Source of the DNA: Mermis nigrescens
Lineage: Eukaryota; Nematoda; Enoplea; Mermithida; Mermithidae
Assembly: GCA_036768485.1 (NCBI GenBank)
Contig: JAVLUZ010000154.1
Coordinates: 7,050,512 to 7,114,511 of the forward strand
Direction of reading: 5' to 3'
DNA length: 64,000 nucleotides
Of the stretch, positions 23,223-37,154 are shown in pieces. Numbering within the stretch: the first letter of the stretch is position 1; every line of letters starts with the position of its first letter. The notes below the pieces were generated by a model. It was not told the DNA's origin. It searched no databases and worked only from the letters and a program-made list of their open reading frames with translations. Made by a program: the position numbers and the translations under genes.

Positions 23223-23404
23223 CAGGGGCGGATTCAGGGGGGGCGGCCCCTCCCATCGGCCCAAAATAGTGCGCAAAATTAAGGATTTTTGAGCGGTTTT
23301 TAGCGATTTTCGGGATAAAACGGCTAATTTTTCCGCCCAAGTCAGGGTTCCGCCCCCTCCCTTAGAGGTACCGCCCCCTCAGGAAAATCCTGGATCCGCC
23401 ACTG
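23223..23404. mobile_element. hAT-like MITE, family A, intact
   Basis: TIRs CAGGGGCGGATTCAGG and CCTGGATCCGCCACTG, 182 bp, with a perfect 8-bp TSD GGTACACA at 23215-23222 and 23405-23412. It is a reference copy for the family: the interior reads GGCCCAAAATAGTGCGCAAA, GATTTTTGAGCG, TAAAACGGCTAATTTTT and GCCCAAGTCAGGGTTCCGCC. Non-coding. Confidence 0.92.
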
Positions 23405-23771
23405 GGTACACATTTCAAATTTATTTTCTGGTTGTTTTTTGACAAAGATTGAGTACGGAGTTAAAAGTAAAGAAATCGTTGGATGTCTGCTTTTTTGTGC
23501 AAAGACTTCTAATTTTACAATCGGAAATTGGCCAAAAATTGCGTATACTCTGTATTCAAACATCGCTCCATAATTCCTTGTACGAGCCTCAAAATCTGTC
23601 CCGTAGGATGAATAGAAGTCAGTTACCTAAGTGCTTTATTCTATAGTTCTTTGTATATGAGTATGAATTAAAATGAGAAATTTATGTATTTTCTGAAATT
23701 TTTCCTTCATTTTGTAGAGCTGTTGGAGTACTCAAACATGTCTTTGTTTCTGACTACCTACCCCCTTAGGC

Positions 23772-23955
23772 CAGGGGGAATTAGGGGGCGGCCGCCCCCC
23801 CCTTGGCCCAAAATAGTGCGCAAACATAAGGATTTTTGAGCGATTTTCAGCGATTTTCGGGTTAAAACGGCTAATTTTTTTGCCCAAGTCATGGTTCCGC
23901 CCCCCCCCCTTAGGAGTATTGCCCCCCCCTTAGGAAAATCCTGGATCCGCCACTG
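23772..23955. mobile_element. hAT-like MITE, family A
   Basis: The same family as 23223-23404 and in the same orientation, 184 bp. Ends CAGGGGGAATTAGG and CCTGGATCCGCCACTG; perfect TSD CCTTAGGC at 23764-23771 and 23956-23963. Confidence 0.92.
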
Positions 23956-24021
23956 CCTTAGGCCCGTATACCCGAAAGCGAAGTAAATTTACTTCGGAGA
24001 AAGACTTCGAATCAGTTGTGG

Positions 24022-24440
24022 ACATACATGCACATAGTGGGGTGAGGGGGGATATTACCCCCCATGAAGGGTCAGCCGGACAGGTACTGTCCGGTGATTT
24101 TGAGCATATGGAACGCTTTTCGCATCATCCTTGAGGTCAAGAGTAGTACAAATGTTTAATTTTTTCCGGCGTTTCGCGCCAGATTTGTACTTTTAGTACT
24201 TTTTACTTGAAAAGCGCCAAAAATTGATACATTTTTGCATAATGATAGAATACAGTCAACATGGACTAAAAATGCTTTTAAAATGCAACATTACTACGAA
24301 AAAAACGTTTTATAGACTATTTGATCATTTTGATCGTTATAACAGTGAAAAAATCGTGAACATCAGATTTACTGTTTTGGATTTCTTGGATGTCACTCCC
24401 CCATCTGCTGACCCTGACCTTGTGCACCTTTGGTGTCTGA
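24022..24440. mobile_element. family G repeat copy 2
   Basis: It begins GACATACATGCACATAGTGG and ends CTGACCTTGTGCACCTTTGG. It is collinear with 19728-20135 and carries a GGCGTTTCGCGCC palindrome at 24168-24180. No TSD could be defined. Confidence 0.6.
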
Positions 24441-24532
24441 TCTAGGATTTCCCAAAGGGAGGGGCGCCAACCCAAATTTTCCGAAAACAGTGTAAAATAG
24501 GTCCGAAAATTTATCCTTCTTATGCGAAATAA

Positions 24533-26002
<1,470 letters not shown>

Positions 26003-26457
26003 TCCATCCTTTATCTCGCTAAATATTTTTGGTCAATGGTGAGGGGTGCCGGTGCCTTCCACTCGCCCCTACTTAAACCCACCCTGTTCCGAAGTAGTTA
26101 CTCCAGGAGTAAATCGCAAAGTAACGTACTTCAGATTCGTTATACCCGACAGAGGAGTATAGGTGGAGTAGTTACTCAGGAGAAAATCATGGAGTAATGC
26201 ATTTACTTTATAGGATATCATGGATTCAAATTATAAGTCCAAAGAAGGCGTAAAATGGCTGCCTAACTTGACTGATATGAATGAGGGTAATTTTTTGAAC
26301 TATAAATTCTTTAAATAATACATTCGATGATCTCAGAAAAGATTATGTGATTTTAAATACTTTTAGAACTCAATCTTGATTAGCAGGATCGTCATTGTGC
26401 GTAAAAGGTTTAGAACTGTGTAGGGGGGAGATGAAGCAGCCGTTCGCTTAGCTGTCG

Positions 26458-26612
26458 CAGTGGCGGATCCAGGTTTTTCCTAAGAGGGAGGCGGAACCCT
26501 GACTTGGGCGGAAAAATTAGCAGTTTTAATCCGAAAATCGCTGAAAATCGTTCAAAAATCCTTAATTTTGCGCCTTATTTTGGGCCAATCGCCCCTCCTA
26601 AATCCGCCCCTG
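26458..26612. mobile_element. hAT-like MITE, family A, reverse orientation
   Basis: It starts CAGTGGCGGATCCAGG and ends CCTAAATCCGCCCCTG. The TSD AGCTGTCG is perfect at 26450-26457 and 26613-26620. At 155 bp it is the shortest intact family-A copy here, and it is inverted relative to the 23.2-kb copy. Confidence 0.92.
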
Positions 26613-26619
26613 AGCTGTC

Positions 26620-27215
26620 GTAAAAGTTAGTTAAAATATGTATGTGGCCAGAATGAAAATACAGAAAAATTGCGTCTTCTGGTCAAAAAGATCGTGGAGC
26701 TTCCCACAAATTTTTACAACCATTTTGCTTCGTGGGTAATCGAAAATTGCAATTTTTCAACATGTTAGGGGAAATAGAGTAGAGCCTAAAGTTTTTATTT
26801 CTTAATCGCAGAAGGTTTGGAAATTTTGTCAGTTGAGCAGAAGTTCTACTAGCGTGCTGCAGACAGGTTCATAATTTTAGCATGAAATGCATGATTTTAT
26901 TTTAAGCAACAGAAAGCTATAGGCTTCGGCTTTCATGTTAGCTTTTTCTGGCTTGGAAAAAATGAAACTTTTATGGTTGGTTGGATCGAAGTATATTAAA
27001 AAATGTTTAAAAAACGCAGTTATACATATTAGCAATGTGTAACGGTTTCCGAGACAGACCATTTTATCTGAGTTCCGTCCTCAAACAAATCAAGTGTCTG
27101 TATATAAATAAACTCTTGCTTGGGTTAGCTGATGTTAGGTCCTCGTAGGAGGAAATAATTTTGCACTTTTTTAAATCTCCGTACGGCATTCAAAAAATGA
27201 TTATAATCATAAATA
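26620..27215. other. intronic spacer
   Basis: No element boundary or gene recognised; AT-rich intronic DNA. Confidence 0.4.
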
Positions 27216-27223
27216 GTGAGCAG

Positions 27224-27520
27224 CATAGGTGGGCGGCACCAAAGCTCTGAAGTTTGGGGGGGGGGGTGCAATATCTTTTCTAAAGTCAAAAAATAGCCTT
27301 AAAATGGTAGTATGACGAAAAAACACAATTTTTCAACGTTTTTTATCGAGCACCATGCATTGGCATTAAAAAATTGGGGAAAAAAACAAAAAAAAAATCA
27401 AAAAAATTGGGAAAGAACAAAAAATTTTAAAAATTGAATTCTGGGGGTTATTTCGGTTTCTGGGGAGCATTTTGGTTTTTGGGGGTGCATATCCGCCCGA
27501 ATCTCCCACGCCCAGGTATG
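27224..27520. mobile_element. hAT-like MITE, family C
   Basis: Ends CATAGGTGGGCGGC and ACGCCCAGGTATG, with a perfect TSD GTGAGCAG at 27216-27223 and 27521-27528. The interior carries the family-C series GGGGTGCAA, AAAATGGTAGTATGACG, TTTTTATCGAGCACCATGCA and TGAATTCTGGGGGTTATTT. 297 bp, non-coding. Confidence 0.9.
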
Positions 27521-27899
27521 GTGAGCAGACGGTCATAGTTTCTCACTATTTCTTCATCAATGACACATGTGCTCACTTAGAGAAATTCTAAGAAAATAGA
27601 GCTTATAAATCCTTAATCGGAAAATTAACAAGTTACAATCGTTAACCTACCTTGGTAACGCTCGAATCCTAAGGGGTCTGAGTGATCCAAAAAATTTTAA
27701 AGTCAAAACAGTGCCAAAAGCAATGGGAAGGGGAAACATACTGTTCTGCATTTGCCATCCAGCTCTATCGTTGATACTTATTGGAGAAAGCAATAAGACT
27801 TTAATTCTGAGAGTCTTAAGGATTCTGAAGAAGAAATATTTTATGTGTTTGGAGCATCCAGTCCAGACTACTCGCTTTAATGTGTGATTGTGAATGAGC

Positions 27900-28085
27900 A
27901 CATACAGGGACAGAGTTGGCCGTCCTATTTTGGAGGGACCAACACCAATTTTTTGTGTGGCAAAGATTTGGAATCTCGTACAAACATATTCGGAGCCATC
28001 TTGGTACGATGTACAAAGACTTTGGGGCAAAGTAATAGTAATTTTAACGTTTTTTGATTTTTTTTCAGCAAAATTTTAAAAATTT
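27900..28085. mobile_element. family E MITE, partial
   Basis: The left part matches family E (ACAGAGTTGGCCGTCCTATT TTGGAGGGACC), then the similarity fades after about 27960. It is truncated or recombined, with no right end or TSD. Confidence 0.45.
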
Positions 28086-28211
28086 AAGGCGCTTATCGCT
28101 GAATAACATAATTACATTCTATTTAGATTCAAGGTCGGGCATTAAACACTCCAAAATCTATCTTTAAGCATCTTTTTATAGATTTGAGCATCTTTTACAT
28201 CTATCTCTACT

Positions 28212-28385
28212 CAGACCCGTATCTCTTGGGGAAGGGCTTTGGTCCCTCCCAAAAGTCAGAAAAATCGGAAAGATAGGACTTTTTAAACATTATTTTGTGC
28301 TGTTTTTGGCCTTTTGGGGCTTAGTCTCCCCAAAATTGGCATTGGTCTCCCCAAAAATAGAATAGGACGGCCAGCTACGTTCCTG
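28212..28385. mobile_element. hAT-like MITE, family E, reverse orientation
   Basis: Ends CAGACCCGTATC and CAGCTACGTTCCTG, with a perfect TSD TCTCTACT at 28204-28211 and 28386-28393. The interior AATAGGACGGCCAGCTACG is at the right end, so it is inverted relative to the 19.5-kb copy. 174 bp. Confidence 0.88.
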
Positions 28386-29092
28386 TCTCTACTGTTTTAT
28401 AAAGATTTTATGCAGAAAAAAAGAACTTTTAAACAACTTTGCACTGTTTTCTGCCATTTGACGATAAAATGGACCTATTTATCTTTGCGTTGCATTAAAT
28501 TCGTAAGCAAATTGTTGTCTATCATGAGATTCAGTCAGCCTATTACAATCACCGTATTATTTCTGATTGTGTAACAAGTATAAATTCAAACAAAGAATCA
28601 TGAAATTTTCTGCGCTTCGCGCCAAACTAATATAAACAGCTGAATTTAGGACAAAGTAAGACCTTTTGTGAAGCGTGCGGGTCACGGATGCCAATCTAGT
28701 AGTATGTAAAAATGTGTATATTTAATAATATAATTATATATTACATGTACAAAAAATTTTTCGCTCGTATGAAGACTTTTCCGGAGATTTTTGTACATGT
28801 ACAAAGAGGCTCGTACAAAAAACAGTGTGTCTTAGTATACTTTTGAGCTGAGAGGCAAAATTTTTATTTGCTTTGCGTCGGGTTTTTTGTGTTGTATAGT
28901 TATCGTTTCTAGGCGGCCCGTGTATGAGTAAATTTCTCAACTACGAGCATTCTTTTACAAATTTCTCCCTAAAAGATAAAACAAAAATTCTCCAACCGCA
29001 TTTGAAAGACTGCCGAAATAGATTTTAGCATACTTTTCAGCTAACAATCCTTAAATTTTCGGACGCTTCGCACTTGACATATTCACTGTTAT

Positions 29093-29262
29093 TAGGCACC
29101 TAGCTGGCCGTCCTATTTTGGGGACCAAGACTAATTTTTGGGGGGACTAAGCCAAAAAAGTCAAAAATAGCACAAAATAAGGTTTAAAAAGTCCTACTCT
29201 TCCGATTTTTCTGAATTTGGGAGGGTCCGAACCCCCCCATTCCCTTCAACGATACGTGCCTG
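29093..29262. mobile_element. hAT-like MITE, family E, older copy
   Basis: The left end TAGGCACCTAGC is mutated at its first base; the right end is GATACGTGCCTG. Flanking octamers ACTGTTAT and GCTGCTAT match at 6 of 8. The interior is a normal family-E sequence. 170 bp. Confidence 0.75.
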
Positions 29263-30338
29263 GCTGCTATGATTTTTTCTTCTGAATAGCCGAGTACTAT
29301 CACTGTTCATTGAACTAAAGTTTTGATTTGTTTGATATTTTTCTCCCCTATTTTACAAAACTGTCCAAGAAACGCTTTTGTCATCTCATTGTCGTACTCA
29401 AACTTTCTGGCTCAATAATTTTTGCGTCCTTTCCCTCCTTATAAAATCCTTAATATTACTTTGATCAAAATTCTGCTTTCTTATTACCACGCATGGCTTC
29501 CAGTGACGAATCCAGGATTTTTATATAGGATTGGAGGGGCGGATTGAGGAATACCAAATTTTTCTAAAAGCATCAAAATAAAGGTCTTGAAAATCCATAA
29601 ATTATGCTCGAAATAGCTCTTTTAGCGATTCTGCAGGGGATAATATCATTTCTAGCGCTAATGTTTTTTGAAAAAATTCAAGAAAAGTGAATAACAATGT
29701 AATATGAAAAAACCAAAATAGGTGGATTACATAAATTCCTTTCAATGAAAATTGAAAATTGAATCGCAAATCGCAAACAAATAAATTGCAAATAACTGGG
29801 AAAAATTCAGATTGAACATGGCTAAAGGACAGTTGCTCTTTTCCATATATATTCAACGCTAATGACATAATGATACTACAGAAGAATTTTTAGAATTTTT
29901 GCTTTAAAAATTGGAGACAGCTATTCATATACAGGGTTGCCTATAAAAAGGCTACATTATGACTTAAGACGGCGTTTTTTGGAGCCTCGGCCTCGGCGCC
30001 GAGGGCGAAGCTGAAAAGTGCCGAGGCGCCGAGGGTTAAAATCAAATTTATATAAGTTTAATATATCCATTAAATATTAACTATTTAGAATGCATCTGCA
30101 GTACACACGCTGTTTCTTACCTATTGGCTTTTCTTATGGTTTTAGGCGCGTACCCAGTTACACCAAGTTACATACAGCAAAGTGCCAATTGATATTCATT
30201 TGATGACTGACTTTTATTTCTCATGCTCGCTACTTGGATCGGAAAGTACAGTGCAGAGAAAATAATCGTAATATTAAACACTTTATCTAACTAAAATAAA
30301 TGTGTATATGTTTATTGTTGTTAGCCAGAATTCTGATT

Positions 30339-30525
30339 TTAATCTGATGAAGCAGATAATTCATCATCAAAATCCAGATCATCTGAATCAGAGTTAGCCT
30401 CATTCATTTCGCCTTGTTGTGCTATCGCATCATCGTCGTCGTCATCGTTTATCAGATTCTTTAAAGTCGCACTATTATAACCAACTGCTTTGAGATTATG
30501 CTTTACAAAAAAGAGTTTTTGAACA
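30339..30525 (-). pseudogene. acidic-tail ORF fragment, copy 1
   Basis: Read on the minus strand, an open frame runs FFVKHNLKAVGYNSATL, then a run of aspartates, then AIAQQGE and an acidic serine-rich end DFDDELSASSD before TAA. The same peptide, with a few substitutions, is encoded in inverted orientation at 32918-33087. Conservation of frame across both copies indicates a once-real C-terminal exon, probably from the transposon that donated the CCTCGG ends. The family is not recognised and there is no catalytic motif. Confidence 0.55.
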
Positions 30526-31028
30526 TTTGTCTGTCATTCATTCACCACAGCTTTTCTATTCTTCCACCTCATTGTCATGAATTATTTTTTATTTTAGAGG
30601 TTTTGTGTATCAGTATCACTGATTAAGTATCCTACCGACCTTCCTGCATAGCATATAGTTCCTATTTTAACCCTAACGCAGAGCTCAGGCTCGTATACAG
30701 GGGGATTGGGGGAAAGTGCCCCTTTCGAAATAAAATTTGAGAATAATCGCGAAAGACCTTTCGCGCTTCGCGTTGAATTTCACAATGATATTTTGTACAA
30801 CCAAAAGCGTCTTTTTGCTACATGGATCGGAAAGTACAGTCGCTACATGCAGAGGCGGATTTAAAGGGGGCGGCCGCCTTCTCCCCATTGGCCAAAATAT
30901 TTGGCGAGATAAAGAATGGATATGCAATTTGCAATGATTTTTGGTCGTCAGTGACCATAATTTCTCAAATTTTTCCGGCGCTGCGCGCCGGATGATACCT
31001 ATTAATGACATTTATTTACTTTCTTGGC

Positions 31029-31500
31029 GACCTGGGCCCGGTTTCACCATAAGTTTACGACTCCTAAGAGTCCTACGACTTCCGTTTCACGGGAAAATCG
31101 GGTTCCACCATCTTTTTACGAGTTATGAATTACGACTACGAGTTATGAGTAACGAGCAACGGGTTAATAGTTCGTATTACGAAAGTTTCACCAGGATTCC
31201 CGTAGGACTCACAAAAACTCATTTTTACGAGTACTTTTGGACCTTTTTACGAGTACTCGTAACAAAATGTATATCTTTTCTGTTGCGTATGACATTCTTC
31301 GTTAGTCATTGTCTCTGTTTTAAACAGCATAATTACGTAATTAATTGCAGATTTTATGCCGCTCGATAGAAAAACATAGAAAGTGTTGAGAAATGTTTGG
31401 GATTTAGTCAACAAGAATTAATAAGCTTCTCAGAAAATTTATAACTTTAAATAAAAACGAAAATAATAATATTAGTAATAATAATAATGACGATAATAAC

Positions 31501-31547
<47 letters not shown>

Positions 31548-32456
31548 ATAATAAAAATAAGAATATTACTAATACTAATAATAATAATTATTATTATTAT
31601 TATAATACTAATACTAATAATAATCATAATAATAATAATAATAATAATATATTATTATTATTATTATTTTTATTATTATTATTATTACTATTATAATTTA
31701 TAAACAAAATCAATTAAATCAGATTCAGAGACGTTACGAAGCTAAAAGTATATCACAGCGTATTATTTCAATTTTCAAATTTAACAAATCATTCTTAGTT
31801 GTCATTAATACGTACATAAAATATGCAGTCGGCTCTTTTCCGAAGGAAGTGCGATGAAATTCTAATTTTCAGAAATCTAATCAAAAATGTCTGATTTCCG
31901 CAATTCATGCAAAATGTATAAGTGATTGTAATATTTTTCATAAAAAAGCTGCGAACATTATTAACAAGGGCTAAAGAAATAAAATTTCGAATTACTACTC
32001 AAGAATGCAGCTTAAGAATCGAATTTTATGGGATTTCTCTAACATTTTTTGAAAAATATATTATTTTTTAATGCTAATCTTCTTACCCTTTACATGTGCT
32101 GCCAGTATATGTATTATTTAGGTGTGTGCACGAAAGTGAAACAAATTGAGAAAAAACAAACCAGAAAACTATTAAACGCTCTAGTCTGATACTTCTTTAC
32201 CAGTCCTACGGACCTCTTTTTGATCCGTGATAATATCACAAAATTTACGAATCTTTTCACTCGTAACATTCGATCGTAATATCTGGCGAAACCGCCCAGC
32301 CGTTATTCGTGAAAAACACTCGTAGAACTCGTAACTCGTAGCCCGTGGCTCGTAAATCTCAGTTTTTGGTGAAACGGAAATTTGTAGCACTCGTAGCCCG
32401 TACTCATGAAACCATCACCCGTAACTCCTAACTCGTAGCCCTTTTCTGTTCATGTA
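31029..32456. mobile_element. nested element with TACGAGT-rich ends
   Basis: An insertion inferred by comparison with uninterrupted sister elements. The left end begins GGTTTCACCATAAG followed by many TACGAGT/ACGACTCC words. The right end (32300-32440) holds ACTCGTAACTCGTAGCCCGT and TTTTTGGTGAAACGG in inverted orientation. Between them lies an (AAT)n tract. The ORF 30941-31369 is a translation of this repeat with no recognised domain. Confidence 0.55.
31445..31700. repeat. (AAT)n / (ATT)n microsatellite
   Basis: A long run of AATAAT that switches to TTATTA around 31620-31690. Poly-Ile/Asn ORFs across it are artefacts. Confidence 0.93.
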
Positions 32457-32917
32457 GGTTTCAAAACAATTTTAACAGCAGAAACAGCTATTTTTGCATA
32501 GTTTTCTTCTATTTTCAATAAAAAAATTTCAATGTTTTCCATCAAATGCTATAAATACAGGAAATTAAGCAGTAAATCATGCTTCTAGACGTCTATCCGC
32601 CTTAGTTTTGCAAATTTCTAGGCGCTTCGCGCCAGATTTTTGTTAAAGTCTTAGAAATTTAATGATTTTTTTGCACAAAGTTGTCGAAAATTCTAAAATT
32701 TTTAGAAAAATATAACTTCAAAAGTGATTTTATGTTAAAGTATACAATGTAAAACACCGAAAAATGCTATTTCGCGCATTGAGGGCAAAATTTTGTACCT
32801 GTTTTTGACTTTTTTGGAAAAGTTTGTGTACCGCCCCCTCCCGCTACTGGATGGATCAGAAAGTACAGTAATTCTCGCATTCGTCTGCTACCATAAAAAC
32901 GTTCAAAGACTCTTTTT

Positions 32918-33087
32918 TTGTAAAGCACAATCTCAAAGCAGTTGGTTATAATAGTGTGACTTTAAAGAATCTGATAAAGGCTGACGACGACGATAACGCG
33001 ATAGCACAACAAGGCGAAATAGATGAGGCTAACTTTGATTCAGATGATCTAGATTTTGATGATGAATTATCTGCTTCATCAGATTGA
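32918..33087 (+). pseudogene. acidic-tail ORF fragment, copy 2
   Basis: The plus-strand counterpart of 30339-30525, with the same order of KHNLKAVGYNSVTLKNL, Asp-rich run, AIAQQGE and DLDFDDELSASSD, ending in TGA. Near 32917 a run of seven T instead of six shifts the frame relative to copy 1, so this copy is broken at its upstream end. Family unknown. Confidence 0.55.
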
Positions 33088-33712
33088 AATAAAAATTCTG
33101 GCCAACATCAATAAACATTTGTTTTAGTTCGATAAAGAGTTAAATATTACGATTATTCTCTATCTCATGTACATACAAAATATTCTAAGAGTACTATTTA
33201 TGGGTATAGGTATATAAGCTTGACCCTCGGCATTACCCTCGGCCTCGGCCTCGGCCTCGCCGGCCGAGGCAAGGATTTTAAGTCGCCTCGGCCTCGGCCG
33301 AGGCCGAGGGTCCAAAAAGGGTCATGACCTCGGCTTATATGGAGATGAAACTTTAGGGCAGGCTGCATTAAATAGATAAAACTGTCTTCTTCCAATTAAT
33401 GTAGAAAAAATTTGGCCATATGTTAAGGGTTCGGACTTATTACGGTTTGTTTACACTCACGGTTTTTTGGAAACCACGCTAACGAAATTTTCCCCTTGCT
33501 ATTGAAAATTTTGGCCGTTAGCACGACGTGCTGATAAATCCAAAGGTTTTTTGCATAATTGTAGTAATTTTAACGCTTTTTAAGGTATTTTTAGCTAAAA
33601 TCCCAAAAAAATTTGGGCGCTTTGCGCCGAGTGTCTTACATACTGTCTATTTAGCCCCCAAGTGCGCGATTTAAAGACTCCACATCAAATGCGACAAAAG
33701 AAGGCTTAAGAC

Positions 33713-34008
33713 CATACGTGGGCAGCATAAAAATTCTGGGGGGTGCAAGATTTTTGAAGGTCAAAAAACGGTCTTAAAAATGGTGGTATTGCGATAAAAA
33801 TACCATTTTTCGACGTTTCTCATCAAGCACTATCCATTGGCATCAGAAAATTGCGAAAAAAAACGAAAAAATTTTCAAAAATAGAATTGTGGGGGGGGGG
33901 GTATTTTGATTTCTGGGGGGTATTTTGATTTCTGGGGGTTTTGATTTCTGGGGGGTATTTTGGTTTCTGGGGTGGTGCATACCCCCCAAACCCCCACGCC
34001 CAGGTGTG
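33713..34008. mobile_element. hAT-like MITE, family C
   Basis: Ends CATACGTGGGCAGC and ACGCCCAGGTGTG, with a perfect TSD CTTAAGAC at 33705-33712 and 34009-34016. 296 bp. The interior shows a local expansion of the phrase TTTTGATTTCTGGGGGG, repeated about four times at 33900-33970. Confidence 0.92.
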
Positions 34009-34144
34009 CTTAAGACTGATGAAAATTGAAAATTTGAAGTTGACCAGAAACTGCTGAATAACTTAGTTTAACGCTATTTTAGCATATATTTTAATTTTCG
34101 AGATCCTTTTGACATAAAAAAACAGTTTTGTACCCCGACCAAAC

Positions 34145-34312
34145 GGGGCGGACTTAGGGGGCGGCCCCCCCCCCATTGACCCAAAATAGTGCGCAACATT
34201 AAGGATTTTTGAGCGAGTTTTAGCGATTTTCAGGTTAAAACGGCAAATTGTTCAGCTCAAGTCAGGGTTCCGCCCCCTTAGGGGTACCGCCCCCCTTAGA
34301 AAAATCCCGCTG
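34145..34312. mobile_element. family A MITE, truncated
   Basis: GGGGCGGACTTAGG through ACCCAAAATAGTGCGCAA to CCCTTAGAAAAATCC follows the family-A consensus, but the right TIR (GGATCCGCCACTG) is replaced by unrelated sequence. No TSD. Confidence 0.6.
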
Positions 34313-37154
34313 GCCGACCCCTTTCAGATCAGCCATGCTGTGCTTCGAGGATCATCATTGCATGACGTGGGGTCTGGGATTCGACACCCCTACGAGAATC
34401 CGGCGGACTCCCCGAAAACGGTTGACCCACAGAATTGAATTTGTGGTGTATTTCGGATGACGTAGCTTCGTCGGACCCCCTCCCCCTCAGCGTTTTATTT
34501 TGCAAAGTGCAAAATTTTTTCGCTGCGTGCAAAGAAAAATTTGGGCTATTATTGCAGGATACAAAGGAAGACAAGTCGTGTAAAAGATGTTAATTTATAA
34601 ACAACAACTATGATTAAATATCGAAAAATGTCATGCAAATAAAACGTACACTTTTTTTTGAATGCAGTGCTAAAATTTTTAGCAGTGTATTTCACGTGTC
34701 TTATTTGTTCGTACTTTCTCGATCTTTATGCTGTAAATAAGCGAGTAACGCAAGCTCAACGATTAAAACTGAGGTTTTTTCATCGCAGTAGTACCCCCGG
34801 GTTGTCGGAATTCGCGCCATTTACATGTTCAAGTTTTGATAGGATGTTTCGAATGAAAATTAAAGTAGTCTAATTTTCAATGATAGACTCGCTCAAAACC
34901 GCAAACTGTACTTTTTAAACTTTAAAACTAAAAGTGAAAATAGGCGATAACTATATGCTTATCGATGGAAACGACTGAGAAATCAGCGTTTTTTATTGTT
35001 TTGGCTTGAAATAATCGTGAATGCAATTGACATGTTGCTTCCGAGTTAGTAAATAGCGATTTTACACAATGCATAATACAGAAAAATTTTCGGCCGCGTA
35101 AAACGATTTTGGGAGGTTTTTTTGCGTTGTGCGAATAGGACTGTCAAAAAATGCCCGCCCTCACAATTTGGCTGCTGCTCACCTATGGTCTATACTAGAG
35201 ATGAAAATCCGGGACCCGGAAACCCGACCCATCGTTTGGGTCGGTTCGGCAGAATGCAGACGTCCACGGTTCACGGGTTGAAGGCAGTGGGTTGAGATTT
35301 TTAAGTCGGGTTAAAAACTAGATTTTCAGTTTTTAAATTTCCATCTGTAGCCCAAAAAGTGCCTGATAATGGCTAAAAGTCACGAATCGCTTACAAAAAT
35401 AAGCAATGCTCTTCGCACAATGACTAGCTATATAAAGGGCGTAGGTATGCAGCACGATGACACGAATTCTTGTTTGAAAAAGCCAAAATTGTCCGGGAGA
35501 TGAAATTCTTTAAAGGTAAAATTGATGGTAACTGGTGACCAACCACTGGCGTAAGCAGTGGGCGGATTTCTCTGGAGAAAATTTTGATATGTTCAAGAAC
35601 TGTGCAATATGGTTGCCTGATGCTGTTTTACGACGTAAAAGAGAAAAATTCGGTGCTTCGTGCCGATTTCTTCTATATTTTGGCAGTTTGTATCGTTTTA
35701 TTGCAGGAAAAGTAAAAATAATTAGCACTTTGCGCGCATTATAAGCATTTTTAACGTCGAAAACGTAAAAAAATTCCAAAAACAGTGATATTGCTTAAAT
35801 AGTGCAGGACGATGCGGAAAGCCAAAAGACTTGTTACAGCAGTGTTTTTTTTTGTACGAGGTCCATTTGTACATGTGCAAAGATGTGGTCCCCATAAGTC
35901 TTTGTACATTTTGTACATGTAAATTTTTGTGTACTATAATATAGTACAGTAGCGATTGTAGTGTAGTAAAACAGGGTTTTCTATCTTTTTGATAGTGTAT
36001 TTTAGCTAATTTCTGGGTTTCTGACGCCAAAAATTATTAAAATTTGTTTCAAAACGGCGCTAAGTGCCGAAAACTTTCACATTTTTCCATTCTGAATGCA
36101 AATTCTGCCATTTTAAAGATATATAGGACAAACAATTAGGTATTTCGGCGCGAAGCGCCAATAATTTTAGGAATTTCACTTCTTTTTACAGTTTTCGTTT
36201 CCCAAAAATATTTGTACGTTTTGTACACACAAATTTTTGGGGACTATAAAATGGTACAGTAGCGATTTTAGTGTCGTAAAAACAGAGTTGTTCGACTTTT
36301 AGTAGTGTATTTTAGCTAATTTCTGGGTTTCTAAGGGCAAAAATCACATAAGAGTCGTCTTAAAAAGGCGCGAAGCGCGAAAAACTTTGACATTTTTCCT
36401 TTTTAAATGCAATTTCTACCATTATAAAGCTATATAGAACACACAAATACTCATTACGGAAAATTTCTGCGAATTTCAGACCTTTTTTGCAATTTTTGTC
36501 TTCCCAAAAATCTCTGTACATGTACAAAGACGGCCCCAAAAGTCTTTGTACATCGGGAAAAATCTTTGTTAAATACAAAAACAAAACACTGTTTAACAGC
36601 CCCCGCCCGTTTTTATAGGTTTTTATATCGAATAAAAATTTTTTGGGACCCCCTTTGGCGAAGATTCTGGCTACGCCTATGCTGCTGATACCTATATGCC
36701 GATATTTTCAGCCGTTTCGCTTCGAGCCTATCAACTTTTTTAATTGCCTTCATATTGCTGCTGAGGTTGAAGTCCAAAACGATCAAAAATGGCTAAAATT
36801 ACTTAGTTTAGCGTCAATTCCGCAGTTTACGTCAGGCTTATTATTTCTGCAAAAGATTAAATCTGATTTTTTGGGTGTGAAATCCAAGGAAAACTTCCAT
36901 TTTGACGCTTACAATTACGTAAAATTAAATTTTGTGGCCGTGTAAGAAGTTTGTCTTGTCATAACCACTCAGTAGAAGCTGCTCAAAATCCTCGGGTTTT
37001 TTCGGGTCGGGTCGGACGGACCCCCCTGACATGTGCGGGCTGCGGGTTGGCTGGTATCCTAACTCTTCCGGGTCTAGTGCAGACGTCTTCTGGGGGAGGG
37101 GCTGGGTTGACTCCTCCCTAGAATGGCAACGGACCCCAGAAAAATGGCTGCAAC

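Larger units (their letters stand above)
30852..32853. mobile_element. long CAGAGGCGGATTTAA-ended element, interrupted
   Basis: The left end CAGAGGCGGATTTAAAGGGG and right end CCTCCCGCTACTG match the long family at 21444 and 39929, as do the blocks GATATGCAATTTGCAATG, GCGCTGCGCGCCGG and GAAACAGCTATTTTTGC. Comparison with those sisters shows an extra block of about 1.43 kb at roughly 31029-32456. The sequence GGATCGGAAAGTACAGT or a variant occurs on both outer sides. No clean 8-bp TSD. Confidence 0.6.
29935..33330. mobile_element. composite with inverted CCTCGGCCTCGG ends
   Basis: The left part (29978-30040) and right part (33225-33315) are built of inverted CCTCGGCCTCGGC / GCCGAGGC repeats. 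Between them, two homologous segments encoding the same acidic peptide tail lie in opposite orientation (30264-30545 and 32860-33180). The centre is filled by a long CAG-GCGG element (30852-32853) with a further insertion. It looks like two oppositely oriented remnants of one transposon separated by later insertions. Superfamily unassigned. Confidence 0.55.

Noticed and set aside
27647..28030. 127-codon minus-strand ORF
   Set aside because: Lies across intronic spacer and a partial family-E MITE; no motif, no splice context.
30941..31369. 142-codon plus-strand ORF
   Set aside because: Spans the boundary of a long MITE and a TACGAGT-rich insertion; composition follows the repeat and no motif is seen.
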